NCBI GenBank assembly: GCA_963854565.1
Contig: CAWKZT010000002.1
Coordinates: 1-35,405, forward strand
Direction of reading: 5' to 3'
Source: CAWKZT01 sp963854565
GTDB lineage: Bacteria; Actinomycetota; Acidimicrobiia; Acidimicrobiales; JAHEJN01
DNA length: 35,405 nucleotides
This document shows, one piece after another, positions 7,592-15,441 of this stretch. Numbering within the stretch: position 1 is the stretch's first letter; every line of letters starts with the position of its first letter. The translations under genes and the position numbers were made by a program. The notes under the pieces were generated by a model. The model did not search any database, was not told the origin of the DNA, and was given only the letters and a program-made list of their open reading frames with translations.

Positions 7592-8149
7592 TCACCATCC
7601 TGAGGTACCGGGTTCACCCTTGAATGGACCGACAACCTCGCCGGTAATCCATCCTCCGTAGAAGCCACCGGCTTGGGGTCGCACTAGTTCGCCATCCACG
7701 CGGCAATGGATCCGGCCCGGATAGAAGGAGATCCACCCGGCGTAGTCAGCGAACTCGGGGTATGGATCGGGGTAGCGCCAGCCCACAGGTTCGGTGGTCC
7801 CCGCTACCGCTACATATTCGGCCGCACCTTTCCATTCGCAGTGCGATGTTCCGTGCACACTCACTAACCGCCCAGCGGGCACCGATTCGGGTGGTAGGTA
7901 GAAGGCAGGCGGATGTGAGGTCTCCAGCACTCGTGCGGATCGGTTCGTTGACGCCACGAGGCCGTGAGCGTCAGAAACTTCGACCGCTCGACTATCGGGC
8001 ACTACTGCGGGCGGTCTTGGGTAGTCCCATACTGACTCCTGGTCGGGGCCCGGGTCTTGAGCGAACGTCGGGCGTTGTTCGCCCCGGTGGGTCCAGCTAT
8101 CGCGCGCATGTTGAAGCCATGCTGGTTCGTTTTTGGTCACGATCTCCAC
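7592..8149 (-). CDS. DUF427 domain-containing protein
   Basis: This 185-residue protein has a full DUF427 domain in its C-terminal ~115 residues. Visible markers are HPPAFYLPPESV, GTSHCEWKGAAEYVAV, VGWRYPDPYPEFADYAGWISFYP and the closing GGFYGGWITGEVVGPFKGEPGTSGW. The function of DUF427 is not established; members are common in actinobacteria, cyanobacteria and fungi. The N-terminal ~70 residues are less typical. It lies 75 bp downstream of the photolyase stop on the same strand and is probably cotranscribed with it. Confidence 0.88.
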   Translation of the reverse strand: MEIVTKNEPAWLQHARDSWTHRGEQRPTFAQDPGPDQESVWDYPRPPAVVPDSRAVEVSDAHGLVASTNRSARVLETSHPPAFYLPPESVPAGRLVSVHGTSHCEWKGAAEYVAVAGTTEPVGWRYPDPYPEFADYAGWISFYPGRIHCRVDGELVRPQAGGFYGGWITGEVVGPFKGEPGTSGW

Positions 8150-8224
8150 GCTAGGTGGAAATAGTGGGAGGTGGGTGTCACAAACGGGAGCGCTCTGACT
8201 TTGGCTTTCGACCGTCGTATGCGG

Positions 8225-9592
8225 TTAGGTGAGGGCTTGTTTGTAGGTCTGGAGGGCACGGGTTCTGGCGTTGGCATGGTCGACCATCGGCACTGGGTAG
8301 GTGTCTCCTAGAACCACTCCGGCTGTCGCCAGCATGCTGGGATCGGTGCTGTGAGGATGGTGGATGGCTGAAGGGGGAAGGGCGGACAGTTCTGGTACCC
8401 AGCGCCGGACGTAGTCGCCCTGGGGGTCGAATTTCTGCGCCTGAGTGGTGGGGTTGAACACGCGGAAGTAAGGGGCGGCGTCGGGCCCGGTTCCGGCGAC
8501 CCACTGCCAGTTGCCCGCGTTCTGGGCCATATCGGCGTCGACGAGATGATGGCGAAAGAATCGTTCCCCTTGGCGCCAGTCGATGAGCAGATCTTTGACC
8601 AGAAAGCTGGCGCAGATCATCCGTACCCGGTTGTGCATCCACCCGGTCGTGGTCAACTGACGCATCCCGGCGTCGACGATTGGATAGCCAGTCTGACCGG
8701 TGCACCAGCGTTGGAAACCGTCTGGATCGTCGCGCCACGCGATGTTGTCGTATTGCGGCTTGAGAGCCACGTCGGGGAGATCGGGACGCAGGGTGAGGGT
8801 GTGGTTCCACCAGTCTCGCCAGGCCAGTTGGCGAACGAACGCGGCCCGGCCCGGCGTTTGAGTGCCGACGATGTCAACGAGGGTGCGGGCGGCGAGGGTG
8901 CCGAACTTTAGGTCGGCTGAGAGTTCGGAGGTACCGGGCATAGCGGGCAGGTCGCGAGTATCGGGGTAGTCGTCGACGTGATCGAGCCAACTGGTGACCC
9001 GCTCCCACGCTCCGGATTCTCCGGGTGACTGGTAGATCGGTCCTTCGGTGCGGGGGAGCGGTTCGCTCGATATGGCAACGGGTCGGCCTGGACCCGGTGA
9101 CGGCCACGCGGCAAATGGGGCCGCGGTCCAAGCCTTGTAGAAGGGTGTGAAGACCTGGGACAGGGTGCCCTTCTTGGTGAGCACGGCACCGGGTTGATGC
9201 ACTGTGACACCATTGAAGCCATGCGTCGGAATCGTCAGGGCATGGGCTACGGCCTCGTCCCTTTCGACGGAGAAGGGGGTGGCGTCGACGTTGAAGTAGA
9301 CCGCCGAGGCTTCACAGTCTGCGACCAGGGTCGGGACGGCCGATGTTGCGGGGCCACAACGAACAACGAGACCCCCGCCGAGACCTTTCAGTTGCTGGTC
9401 AAGTGCATCGAGATGTGCGAGGAGTTGATCGCGACGGATTTGTCCTGCCGCGTCTATCAGTCTGGGCTCGAGGACGAACAAGGCAATGACCTCGTTATGA
9501 GCCGACGTTGCGGCTGCCCACGCGGGGTTGTCGTCGAGGCGAAGGTCTCGCCGGAACCACACCACGCCCGGTCTTGGATTGGAACCGTCCAC
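8225..9592 (-). CDS. phrB: Deoxyribodipyrimidine photolyase (cryptochrome/photolyase family)
   Basis: This 455-residue flavoprotein should repair UV-induced cyclobutane pyrimidine dimers using blue light. The N-terminal antenna-binding domain starts with VVWFRRDLRLDDNPAW. The C-terminal FAD domain contains WRDWWNHTL, TGYPIVDAGMRQL, GWMHNRVRMICASFLVKDLLIDW, NWQW at 361-364 followed by AGTGPDAAPYFRVFNP, and KFDPQGDYVRRWVPEL. These match class I bacterial CPD photolyases closely, with the NWQW tryptophans of the electron-transfer path. The length is typical. A cryptochrome or (6-4) photolyase cannot be excluded, but the motifs favour CPD repair. It heads an apparent operon with DUF427 and converges on the heliorhodopsin gene. 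Confidence 0.95.
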   Translation of the reverse strand: MDGSNPRPGVVWFRRDLRLDDNPAWAAATSAHNEVIALFVLEPRLIDAAGQIRRDQLLAHLDALDQQLKGLGGGLVVRCGPATSAVPTLVADCEASAVYFNVDATPFSVERDEAVAHALTIPTHGFNGVTVHQPGAVLTKKGTLSQVFTPFYKAWTAAPFAAWPSPGPGRPVAISSEPLPRTEGPIYQSPGESGAWERVTSWLDHVDDYPDTRDLPAMPGTSELSADLKFGTLAARTLVDIVGTQTPGRAAFVRQLAWRDWWNHTLTLRPDLPDVALKPQYDNIAWRDDPDGFQRWCTGQTGYPIVDAGMRQLTTTGWMHNRVRMICASFLVKDLLIDWRQGERFFRHHLVDADMAQNAGNWQWVAGTGPDAAPYFRVFNPTTQAQKFDPQGDYVRRWVPELSALPPSAIHHPHSTDPSMLATAGVVLGDTYPVPMVDHANARTRALQTYKQALT

Positions 9593-9866
9593 GGACCCAG
9601 TATGAAGTGCGCACGGACAAATAACGTCTTTGGGCCAGATGTATTTGGATGGGACCGGGATAGAACTTGGCTATGGCCCGTTAGCTCGCTCACATCTGCG
9701 ATCCGAAACCAGCGACTGCGACCCCACCGCGCTCCCGGAAACAAGTCCGGACAGATGCGAGGGGTCATGACCATCATCTACATAGACGAGGGCATGCAGA
9801 TTAAGCGGGCCGAGAATACGTTTCAGCAGAACGATCATGCATCTTTTTGTCCACAGACTTTGGCCG

Positions 9867-9887
9867 GTGGCCCTGCTGCCGGGCCAC
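9867..9887 (-). terminator. Inverted repeat, possible sufR terminator
   Basis: GTGGCCC and GGGCCAC form a perfect 7-bp GC-rich stem around a 7-nt loop, about 60 bp beyond the sufR stop. No U-tract follows on the minus strand, so intrinsic termination is not certain. Confidence 0.4.
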
Positions 9888-9902
9888 TCAATCCGGTTCT
9901 TT

Positions 9903-9928
9903 ATACGACGAAGAGCTAGACGTCGTAT
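9903..9928 (-). terminator. 8-bp inverted repeat just after sufR
   Basis: ATACGACG and CGTCGTAT make a perfect 8-bp stem with a 10-nt loop, 18 bp past the sufR stop. It may be part of a tandem terminator with the stem at 9867-9887, or a protein-binding palindrome. Confidence 0.4.
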
Positions 9929-9946
9929 GGATTTCTAGCCGGATTT

Positions 9947-10582
9947 TTAGGGGAAGAGAATTTCGTAGGAACAGGTGTGCGCCCCGGCGGTCTTGTGGGT
10001 CACCCTGTCGACTTTTGCATCGGGCATGAGGTCGCGAATGAACTCGAGTTCGGTGGTGCACGCCTGTGTGTAGAGGCTGGCAACGGCCCATATGGGGCAA
10101 CTGTGAAGGTTGATCCGATACTGGTTGTGGTCCGGCTTCTCGCAGTCAGCGAGGAACCCCTGTTCATCGAGCAACTTGGTTAGGACGCTGACACGTTGGG
10201 CGGTCGACTTGCCGATCAGTTGGTCTTGCGCTTTCTCGACGAGGCGGAGCCGGCGCCGCTCGAATATTCGGTTCACGAGTTCGGGGTCTTCTTCTTCGAT
10301 GTGTTCGAGGAGTTCGACGGAGAGGCTGCTGTCGGTCGTGACAAAGAGTAGTTCGGCGCGGTCGGTGGTTTGGTAGCGGTCGGCCGGGCGTCCGGGTTGG
10401 CCTCGGTCTTGCGTAGCGGTGATGAGGTCGGCGGATCGCAGGGCCCTCAGGTGTTGGCGAACTGCGCTGGAAGAGATTTCGAGGGTGTCGGCGAGTTCTT
10501 CAGCCGTTGCGCTGCCACTGCGTTTTAGTGCAGTGAGCACCCGGCGCTGGGTCGGTGAAGGTGCAGCACTGGTGGTGAGCAT
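9947..10582 (-). CDS. sufR: SufR, Fe-S cluster-sensing transcriptional repressor of the suf operon
   Basis: This 211-residue regulator has an N-terminal winged helix: TQRRVLTALKRSGSATAEELADTL, then EISSSAVRQHLRAL, then the wing with GRPADRY. The C-terminal half carries the SufR cysteines Cys147, Cys162, Cys175 and Cys204 (HSCPIW, QAC, HTCSYEI). The Cys-x12-Cys spacing between 162 and 175 matches cyanobacterial and mycobacterial SufR, where a [4Fe-4S] cluster controls DNA binding. The ATG at 10582 was chosen; a start at 10699 would add ~39 non-homologous residues and run across the divergent promoter. It is transcribed away from the suf operon and should repress it when clusters are plentiful. 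Confidence 0.9.
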   Translation of the reverse strand: MLTTSAAPSPTQRRVLTALKRSGSATAEELADTLEISSSAVRQHLRALRSADLITATQDRGQPGRPADRYQTTDRAELLFVTTDSSLSVELLEHIEEEDPELVNRIFERRRLRLVEKAQDQLIGKSTAQRVSVLTKLLDEQGFLADCEKPDHNQYRINLHSCPIWAVASLYTQACTTELEFIRDLMPDAKVDRVTHKTAGAHTCSYEILFP

Positions 10583-10606
10583 TTGTCGATCGTAGCATGT
10601 CCAGAT

Positions 10607-10633
10607 AGTTCGATAGTTTCGCAACTTGGAACT
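10607..10633. promoter_or_regulatory. Candidate SufR operator in the divergent sufR/suf promoter
   Basis: A nested imperfect palindrome is built of AGTTC, AGTT, a TCGC centre, AACT and GAACT. The outer arms are at 10607-10611 and 10629-10633, and the inner arms at 10615-10618 and 10623-10626. ATAGTT also occurs twice in direct orientation at 10605 and 10613. It lies between the divergent sufR and ferredoxin starts and overlaps the putative -35 box, as expected for a repressor site. Binding by SufR is inferred from position. Confidence 0.5.
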
Positions 10634-10654
10634 ACCAAAACGGTGGTATATTAA
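10626..10654 (+). promoter_or_regulatory. Putative promoter of the suf operon
   Basis: TTGGAA at 10626-10631 and TATTAA at 10649-10654 are separated by 17 bp, a reasonable housekeeping-sigma promoter. The predicted transcript would start about 55 bp before the ferredoxin ATG. The ferredoxin has a good ribosome binding site, GGGAG, just upstream of its start. Confidence 0.45.
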
Positions 10655-10717
10655 ACGCCACCGAAGCACCAATAATGCAAGACCACAGGCTGTGACCACA
10701 GCAGGGAGAAGATCACC

Positions 10718-10984
10718 ATGAAAGTCTGGATCGACCAGGATCTCTGCACCGGAGATGGCCTGTGTGAAGAGATCGCCCCCGATGTGTTCTTCGGAAGGGA
10801 CGACGGGCTCTTCTACGTGAAGGAGTCTGAGGAAAACTTTGGGGAAGAGAAACTGTTCGATGGCACAGCCAACCCGGCGGCCGCCGATGGAATGGCTCGG
10901 ATACCTGACGGTGGCCTAGAAGGGGTCATCGAGGCGGCAGAGGAATGCCCCGGCGAGTGCATCTTCATCGAAGTCGACGCGTAA
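10718..10984 (+). CDS. Ferredoxin, single-cluster (3Fe-4S/4Fe-4S) type
   Basis: This is an 88-residue acidic ferredoxin. The N-terminal motif is CTGDGLC (Cys10, Cys16) with Asp13 at the position of the usual middle cysteine, and the C-terminal ligand set is EECPGECIFIE. The Asp substitution is common in actinobacterial [3Fe-4S] ferredoxins and in some [4Fe-4S] ones. The sequence IAPDVFFGRDDG is a standard family segment; an insertion of about 20 residues before the last cysteines makes it longer than minimal ferredoxins. It is the first gene after the SufR-controlled promoter, so it probably supplies electrons to Fe-S assembly or is itself a cluster-dependent client. Confidence 0.85.
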   Translation: MKVWIDQDLCTGDGLCEEIAPDVFFGRDDGLFYVKESEENFGEEKLFDGTANPAAADGMARIPDGGLEGVIEAAEECPGECIFIEVDA

Positions 10985-11066
10985 TCACGAGTCCAGACCC
11001 CAACGCTGCGGGCATGTCGCAGCGAACCAATCACACCCGTACTGAAGCCAACGAAAGACAAGAGCG

Positions 11067-11417
11067 ATGACAACGACCGAACTGGAAACGCAACCGCCGA
11101 TCGCGCTGAGCGCCGAGGCAATAGCCAAGGTGACTGAGCTCTTGGCCGACGAGGGCGAACCAGATCTCGGGCTTCGGGTGGCAGTGCGCCCGGGTGGATG
11201 TTCGGGTTTCTCCTATGAGATGTTCTTCGATTCCGCTGAGAGCGCTGATGATCACGTCGCCAACTTCGGGCCGGTCACGGTCCGAGTCGACGCAGCCAGC
11301 GCGCCGCACCTTGCCGGCGCAACGCTGAACTACAGCGACGGCCTCCAGGGCGCCGGATTCAGCGTCGAGAACCCCAACGCCCAACGCAGTTGTGGATGCG
11401 GGCAGTCGTTCAGCTGA
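11067..11417 (+). CDS. A-type iron-sulfur carrier (HesB/IscA/ErpA family)
   Basis: This 116-residue protein carries the three conserved cysteines of A-type Fe-S carriers: Cys45 in RPGGCSGFSYEM, and Cys109 and Cys111 in the C-terminal SCGCGQSF. The core LRVAV...GLQGAGFSVENPNA is typical. A-type carriers accept clusters from a scaffold and pass them to apo-proteins. The gene has a GAAAGACAAGAG-type ribosome binding region before its ATG, and its TGA overlaps the sufB ATG as TGATG, so it is cotranslated with sufB. Whether it corresponds to SufA or ErpA cannot be decided from sequence alone. Confidence 0.92.
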   Translation: MTTTELETQPPIALSAEAIAKVTELLADEGEPDLGLRVAVRPGGCSGFSYEMFFDSAESADDHVANFGPVTVRVDAASAPHLAGATLNYSDGLQGAGFSVENPNAQRSCGCGQSFS

Positions 11418-12859
11418 TGAGTGAAGCACTTCGTGAAATTAAAGAACTGACCGATGCGGCCTACGAGTACGGCTTCAGCACCGATCTTGACACCGATATT
11501 GCTCCCCCCGGTCTGACCGAGGACACAGTACGGCTGATCTCCGGGAAGAAAGACGAGCCCGAGTGGCTACTCGAGTGGCGCCTCAAGGCCTTCAAGGCCT
11601 GGCAATCGATGGATGAGCCCGATTGGGCCAAGCTCGAGATTCAACCCATCGACTACCAGTCGCTCAGCTACTGGGCCGCGCCGACGAGCAAGCCGGTGCT
11701 TGACAGCATGGACGACGTGGATCCCGATATTCGCGACATGTTCGACAAGCTCGGGATTCCCTTGCACGAACAGAAGATGCTCAGCAACGTCGCAGTCGAT
11801 GCGATCGTTGATTCAGTTTCAGTAACCACGACCTTCAAGAAGACGTTGGCCGAGGCCGGCGTCATCTTCTGCTCGTTCTCCGAAGCGGTGCAGGATCATC
11901 CTGAACTGGTGCGCGAGCACCTGGGCTCGGTCGTGCCGGTGCGCGACAACTACTTCGCGGCCCTTAACTCCGCAGTCTTCTCCGACGGATCGTTTTGCTA
12001 CATCCCAGCTGGGGTTCGATGTCCGATGGAGTTGTCGACCTACTTCCGGATCAACGCCGAGAACACCGGGCAGTTCGAGCGCACGCTCATCATTGCGGAG
12101 GAAGATTCCCACGTCTCCTACCTCGAGGGGTGCACGGCGCCTCAACGCGACGAGAACCAGCTCCATGCCGCTGTGGTCGAGTTGGTGGCCAAGGATCGAT
12201 CCGAGATCAAGTACTCGACGGTACAGAACTGGTACCCGGGCGACGAGAACGGCGTAGGTGGCATCTATAACTTCGTCACCAAGCGAGGTCGGGCCCACAC
12301 CGAGGCCAAGATCTCCTGGACCCAGGTCGAGACCGGTTCGGCCATCACATGGAAATACCCCAGCGTGATCCTCCAAGGCGATCGATCTATCGGCGAGTTT
12401 TACTCTGTGGCACTGTCGACAAAACGTCAGCAAGCCGACACCGGCACCAAGATGATCCACATCGGTGCCGACACAACCAGCAGCATCATCTCGAAAGGCA
12501 TCTCGGCGGCGCGCGGCCAGAACACCTACCGAGGACTCGTCAAGGTGCTGCGATCGGCGGAGAATGCCCGCAACTACACCCAGTGCGACTCCTTGCTTAT
12601 CGGCAAAGAGTGTGGTGCTCACACGATTCCCTACATCGAAGTGAAGAACCCAAGCGCCCAAGTCGAACACGAAGCGTCGACGTCCACGGTGGGCGAGGAC
12701 CAACTGTATTACTGCCGCCAACGCGGCATGACCGAAGAGGATGCCATGTCGATGATCGTTAACGGATTTTGCCGCGAAGTGTTCGACGAACTCCCCATGG
12801 AGTTCGCCGTCGAAGCGCAACGACTCCTGAGTGTGAGCCTGGAAGGAAGTGTCGGCTGA
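11417..12859 (+). CDS. sufB: SufB, Fe-S cluster assembly scaffold subunit
   Basis: This 480-residue protein is a clear SufB, the cluster-building subunit of the SufBCD complex. It has the family blocks YWAAPTSKP, CSFSEAVQDHPELV, AALNSAVFSDGSFCYIPAGVRCPMEL and QCDSLLIG with the functional Cys390, followed by GAHTIPYIEVKNPSAQVEHEA and a C-terminal FAVEAQRLLSVSLEGSVG. The length is normal. The start at 11417 was chosen because it overlaps the A-type carrier stop; a longer frame from 11390 lies inside that gene. Its TGA overlaps the sufC ATG (ATGA-type, 12859). Confidence 0.97.
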   Translation: MSEALREIKELTDAAYEYGFSTDLDTDIAPPGLTEDTVRLISGKKDEPEWLLEWRLKAFKAWQSMDEPDWAKLEIQPIDYQSLSYWAAPTSKPVLDSMDDVDPDIRDMFDKLGIPLHEQKMLSNVAVDAIVDSVSVTTTFKKTLAEAGVIFCSFSEAVQDHPELVREHLGSVVPVRDNYFAALNSAVFSDGSFCYIPAGVRCPMELSTYFRINAENTGQFERTLIIAEEDSHVSYLEGCTAPQRDENQLHAAVVELVAKDRSEIKYSTVQNWYPGDENGVGGIYNFVTKRGRAHTEAKISWTQVETGSAITWKYPSVILQGDRSIGEFYSVALSTKRQQADTGTKMIHIGADTTSSIISKGISAARGQNTYRGLVKVLRSAENARNYTQCDSLLIGKECGAHTIPYIEVKNPSAQVEHEASTSTVGEDQLYYCRQRGMTEEDAMSMIVNGFCREVFDELPMEFAVEAQRLLSVSLEGSVG

Positions 12860-13644
12860 TGTTGCACGTCAACAATCTCACCGCCTCAATCGGCGGAACA
12901 CCGATCCTCAACGGACTGGACCTCAATGTCGGGTCGGGCGAGGTTCACGCCATCATGGGCCCCAACGGTTCGGGTAAGAGCACCTTTGCCCACGCATTAG
13001 CTGGCCGAGACGGCTACGAGATCGCCGGAACGGCCACCCTTGACGGGGTCAATCTGCTTGACATGGAGCCTGAAGCGCGCGCCGCGGCTGGCTTATTTAT
13101 CGGTTTTCAGTACCCGGTGGAGATCCCGGGTGTGAACAACATGTACTTCTTGCGCACCGCGTTGAACTCGGTGCGACGGGCCCGCGGCGAGACCGAGATT
13201 GGTGCGCGCGACTTCTTGTCCGTTGCCCAAGAAGCGATGGATCTCGTGGAGATGAAGCAGGACTTCCTCCATCGTGCCGTCAATGCCGGGTTTAGTGGCG
13301 GTGAGAAGAAGCGCAACGAGATACTGCAGATGGCGGTGATGGAACCGCGCCTGGCCGTGCTCGATGAGACCGACTCGGGTCTCGATATCGATGCCCTGCG
13401 CATCGTTGCTTCTGGGGTCAACGCACTGCGAGGGCCCGAGCGCTCCATGATCGTGATCACGCACTACCAGCGACTGCTCAACTACATCAAGCCGGACTTC
13501 GTGCACGTTTTGGTCGATGGCCAGATCGTCAAGTCGGGTGATCATACGCTTGCATTACATCTCGAAGACCATGGGTACGCCGACTTCGTCAACCACGATC
13601 TAGATGATGCCCCCGAGCGTCCCCTCTCCGGAGCGGTGCGGTGA
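12859..13644 (+). CDS. sufC: SufC, Fe-S assembly ATPase
   Basis: This 261-residue ABC-type ATPase powers the SufBCD scaffold. Walker A is GPNGSGKST at residues 34-42, the signature is FSGGEKKRNEI, and Walker B is LAVLDETDSGLD, all with SufC-specific wording. ITHYQRLLNYIKPDFVHVLVDG is the switch-region histidine segment. Start 12859 overlaps the sufB stop; an upstream in-frame start at 12769 would be antisense-free but inside sufB and adds non-homologous residues. The stop overlaps the sufD GTG as GTGA. Confidence 0.97.
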   Translation: MLHVNNLTASIGGTPILNGLDLNVGSGEVHAIMGPNGSGKSTFAHALAGRDGYEIAGTATLDGVNLLDMEPEARAAAGLFIGFQYPVEIPGVNNMYFLRTALNSVRRARGETEIGARDFLSVAQEAMDLVEMKQDFLHRAVNAGFSGGEKKRNEILQMAVMEPRLAVLDETDSGLDIDALRIVASGVNALRGPERSMIVITHYQRLLNYIKPDFVHVLVDGQIVKSGDHTLALHLEDHGYADFVNHDLDDAPERPLSGAVR

Positions 13645-14864
13645 CCGCAACCTCAACGGCGGATCATCAAGAAATTATTGCGGGGCTCACGTACCCAACC
13701 AAGCGCGACGAAGCGTGGCGGTATGCGCCCCACGATGTGCTCGGCCAGTTGTCGTTCGGCCCTTCGGTCGAGTCGATTCGTCAGCTTCCTCTGGCTCTCG
13801 ATGCGAACATCCCGGCACTCGACGGACCGCGCATCGTTTTGGTGAACGGCGTTGTCGACCTTGGGCGATCAGAGCTTGACGCTCTGCCAGCTGGTTTGCG
13901 TCTGTCGACCTTCGACGACGCACGGCGCGACCAACCCGAAAAGCTGGCGGTGCACTTCGAAAACGACGCGGATCTGGCCACGAATACATTCACGGCCATC
14001 AACAAGGCGTTCGGCCACAACGGCGCCGTTGTCCAGGTCGCCAGCAGCCATGCCATTGAGGTACCGATCCAAATTGTCGACATAGCGCTGTCTGACGTGC
14101 CAGCAACAGCGTCATGTAGCGGCTTGATAATCCACCTCGAAGAGGGAGCGTCGGCAACCGTTGTCGAGACGAGAATCGGACACGGCGACTTCGGCGGCTC
14201 GAACACCCGCACAACGATCACGCTTGGCGACCAGGCGTCGCTCACTCACATCGTGCTTCAGGACGTCGCATCCACACAGGTTCATCTGGGGCGCATCGAG
14301 GCCACGCAAGGCGCCGGGAGCGTGCTGCGCTCCCACTTGTTCAACCTCGGTGGCAGGTACGGCCGGGTCGACTACGACGTGCGCCTCGCCGGCGAAGGCG
14401 CAAGGGTTGAACTGACGGGCTTGTACTTCGGTATGGGCAACCAGGTCCTCGATCAGCAGGTCACCGTCGTGCATGCGGCACCGGACTGTACAAGTCGTCA
14501 ATCGTTCCGTGGCATCCTCGACGATGAGAGCACTGGCGTGTTCAATGGCGGGATCGACGTGCGCCCTGGAGCTGATGGCACCGATGCCGAGCAGTCCAAC
14601 GACAACCTTTTGCTGTCGGACCGTTCCGAGGCCAACACCCAACCTCGGCTCGAGATTCTCGCCGACGAGGTCGTCTGTAAACACGGCGCAACCGTCGGCC
14701 AGCTAGACGGCGATGCCCTCTACTATCTGCGCACCCGCGGCATTCCCGAGGCCGAGGCTCGCCGACTCCTAATCGGAGGATTTGCCGACCAAGCCGTCGA
14801 CGCCGTCGACGACGAGATCCTGAGGATCTGGATCACTGAACGACTGCAGCGCCACGATGCCTGA
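13641..14864 (+). CDS. sufD: SufD, Fe-S assembly scaffold partner
   Basis: This 407-residue SufD pairs with SufB and SufC. It has DEAWRYAPHDVL near the N terminus, the beta-helix core, and the late blocks SRQSFRGILDDESTGVFNGGI, then SEANTQPRLEILAD, then CKHGATVGQLDGDALYYLRTRGI. His348 in CKHG is the counterpart of the SufD histidine needed for iron acquisition in E. coli. The GTG start overlaps the sufC stop by four bases. Gene order is B-C-D as in E. coli, whereas many actinobacteria have B-D-C. The stop overlaps the beginning of sufT. Confidence 0.95.
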   Translation: MTATSTADHQEIIAGLTYPTKRDEAWRYAPHDVLGQLSFGPSVESIRQLPLALDANIPALDGPRIVLVNGVVDLGRSELDALPAGLRLSTFDDARRDQPEKLAVHFENDADLATNTFTAINKAFGHNGAVVQVASSHAIEVPIQIVDIALSDVPATASCSGLIIHLEEGASATVVETRIGHGDFGGSNTRTTITLGDQASLTHIVLQDVASTQVHLGRIEATQGAGSVLRSHLFNLGGRYGRVDYDVRLAGEGARVELTGLYFGMGNQVLDQQVTVVHAAPDCTSRQSFRGILDDESTGVFNGGIDVRPGADGTDAEQSNDNLLLSDRSEANTQPRLEILADEVVCKHGATVGQLDGDALYYLRTRGIPEAEARRLLIGGFADQAVDAVDDEILRIWITERLQRHDA

Positions 14865-15441
14865 ACAACGCGAAATGCGCGAACAACCGGTAGATATCGC
14901 CTCGACGCGAGCGTTCTTCCTCCCCCGTGAATGCGAGGTAACAATCGTTCCCGCCGGACACCGGGTCACCCTCGCCGAAGGCGAACGCGTCAAGGTGCTC
15001 CAGGCCCTCGGCGGAACCGCTACTGTCACCACCAGCAATGGCGAGATGGCGCGACTTAGCCCGCAGGACTCGATCGACTTCGGCTTCATACGGGAACGCA
15101 CTCCACGCGAAGTTGAAGAGGGATTGACGTTCGACATCGCCTTGGTGTGGGAAGCCGCCACCACGGTTTATGACCCTGAGATACCTGTCGACATCGTTGA
15201 ACTGGGCCTCATCTACCGGGTTGAGGCTGATGAGTTGCCCAACGGTGAATGGGTGGTGGATATCGACATGTCGGTCACCGCACCGTTCTGTGGCATGGGC
15301 GACATATTGCGCCAAGACCTCCACGATGCCGTAGCGGCATTGCCTGGAGTGTCGGCGGTCAACGTCACCCTGGTCTTTGACCCTCCGTGGGACGCATCGC
15401 GCCTTTCCGATGTCGCCCGCCTCGAAATGGGAATGATGTGA
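14857..15441 (+). CDS. sufT: SufT, MIP18/DUF59 Fe-S maturation protein
   Basis: This 194-residue protein is the long SufT form. The N-terminal ~90 residues are the SufT-specific segment, and the C-terminal MIP18/DUF59 domain starts at about residue 100. Markers are DPEIPVDIVELGLIYRV (106-122), the TAPFCGMGD block with conserved Cys145, and VNVTLVFDPPWDASRLSDVARLEMGM at the end. SufT assists maturation of Fe-S proteins rather than building clusters. Its ATG lies eight bases inside sufD, and its TGA overlaps the GTG of the decayed mrp-like gene. It follows sufD directly, with no sufS or sufU between. Confidence 0.93.
   Translation: MPEQREMREQPVDIASTRAFFLPRECEVTIVPAGHRVTLAEGERVKVLQALGGTATVTTSNGEMARLSPQDSIDFGFIRERTPREVEEGLTFDIALVWEAATTVYDPEIPVDIVELGLIYRVEADELPNGEWVVDIDMSVTAPFCGMGDILRQDLHDAVAALPGVSAVNVTLVFDPPWDASRLSDVARLEMGMM

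Larger units (their letters stand above)
9593..9946. other. Intergenic region between photolyase and sufR
   Basis: This 354-bp gap separates two genes read in the same (minus) direction. It should contain the photolyase promoter and the sufR terminator. Two clear inverted repeats sit near the sufR end and are listed separately. The remaining ~270 bp contains open frames without recognisable protein similarity, and I see no RNA gene in it. Confidence 0.4.

Noticed and set aside
9194..9919. Plus-strand open frame of 241 codons at the start of the photolyase gene
   Set aside because: Most of it is antisense to the photolyase N-terminal domain and the rest lacks similarity or a ribosome binding site.
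11819..12820. Long minus-strand open frame of 333 codons opposite sufB
   Set aside because: It mirrors the codon structure of a highly conserved gene, has no family similarity and no ribosome binding site.
12769..12858. Longer start for sufC
   Set aside because: The extra 30 residues lie inside sufB and do not resemble SufC; the start overlapping the sufB stop fits the family.
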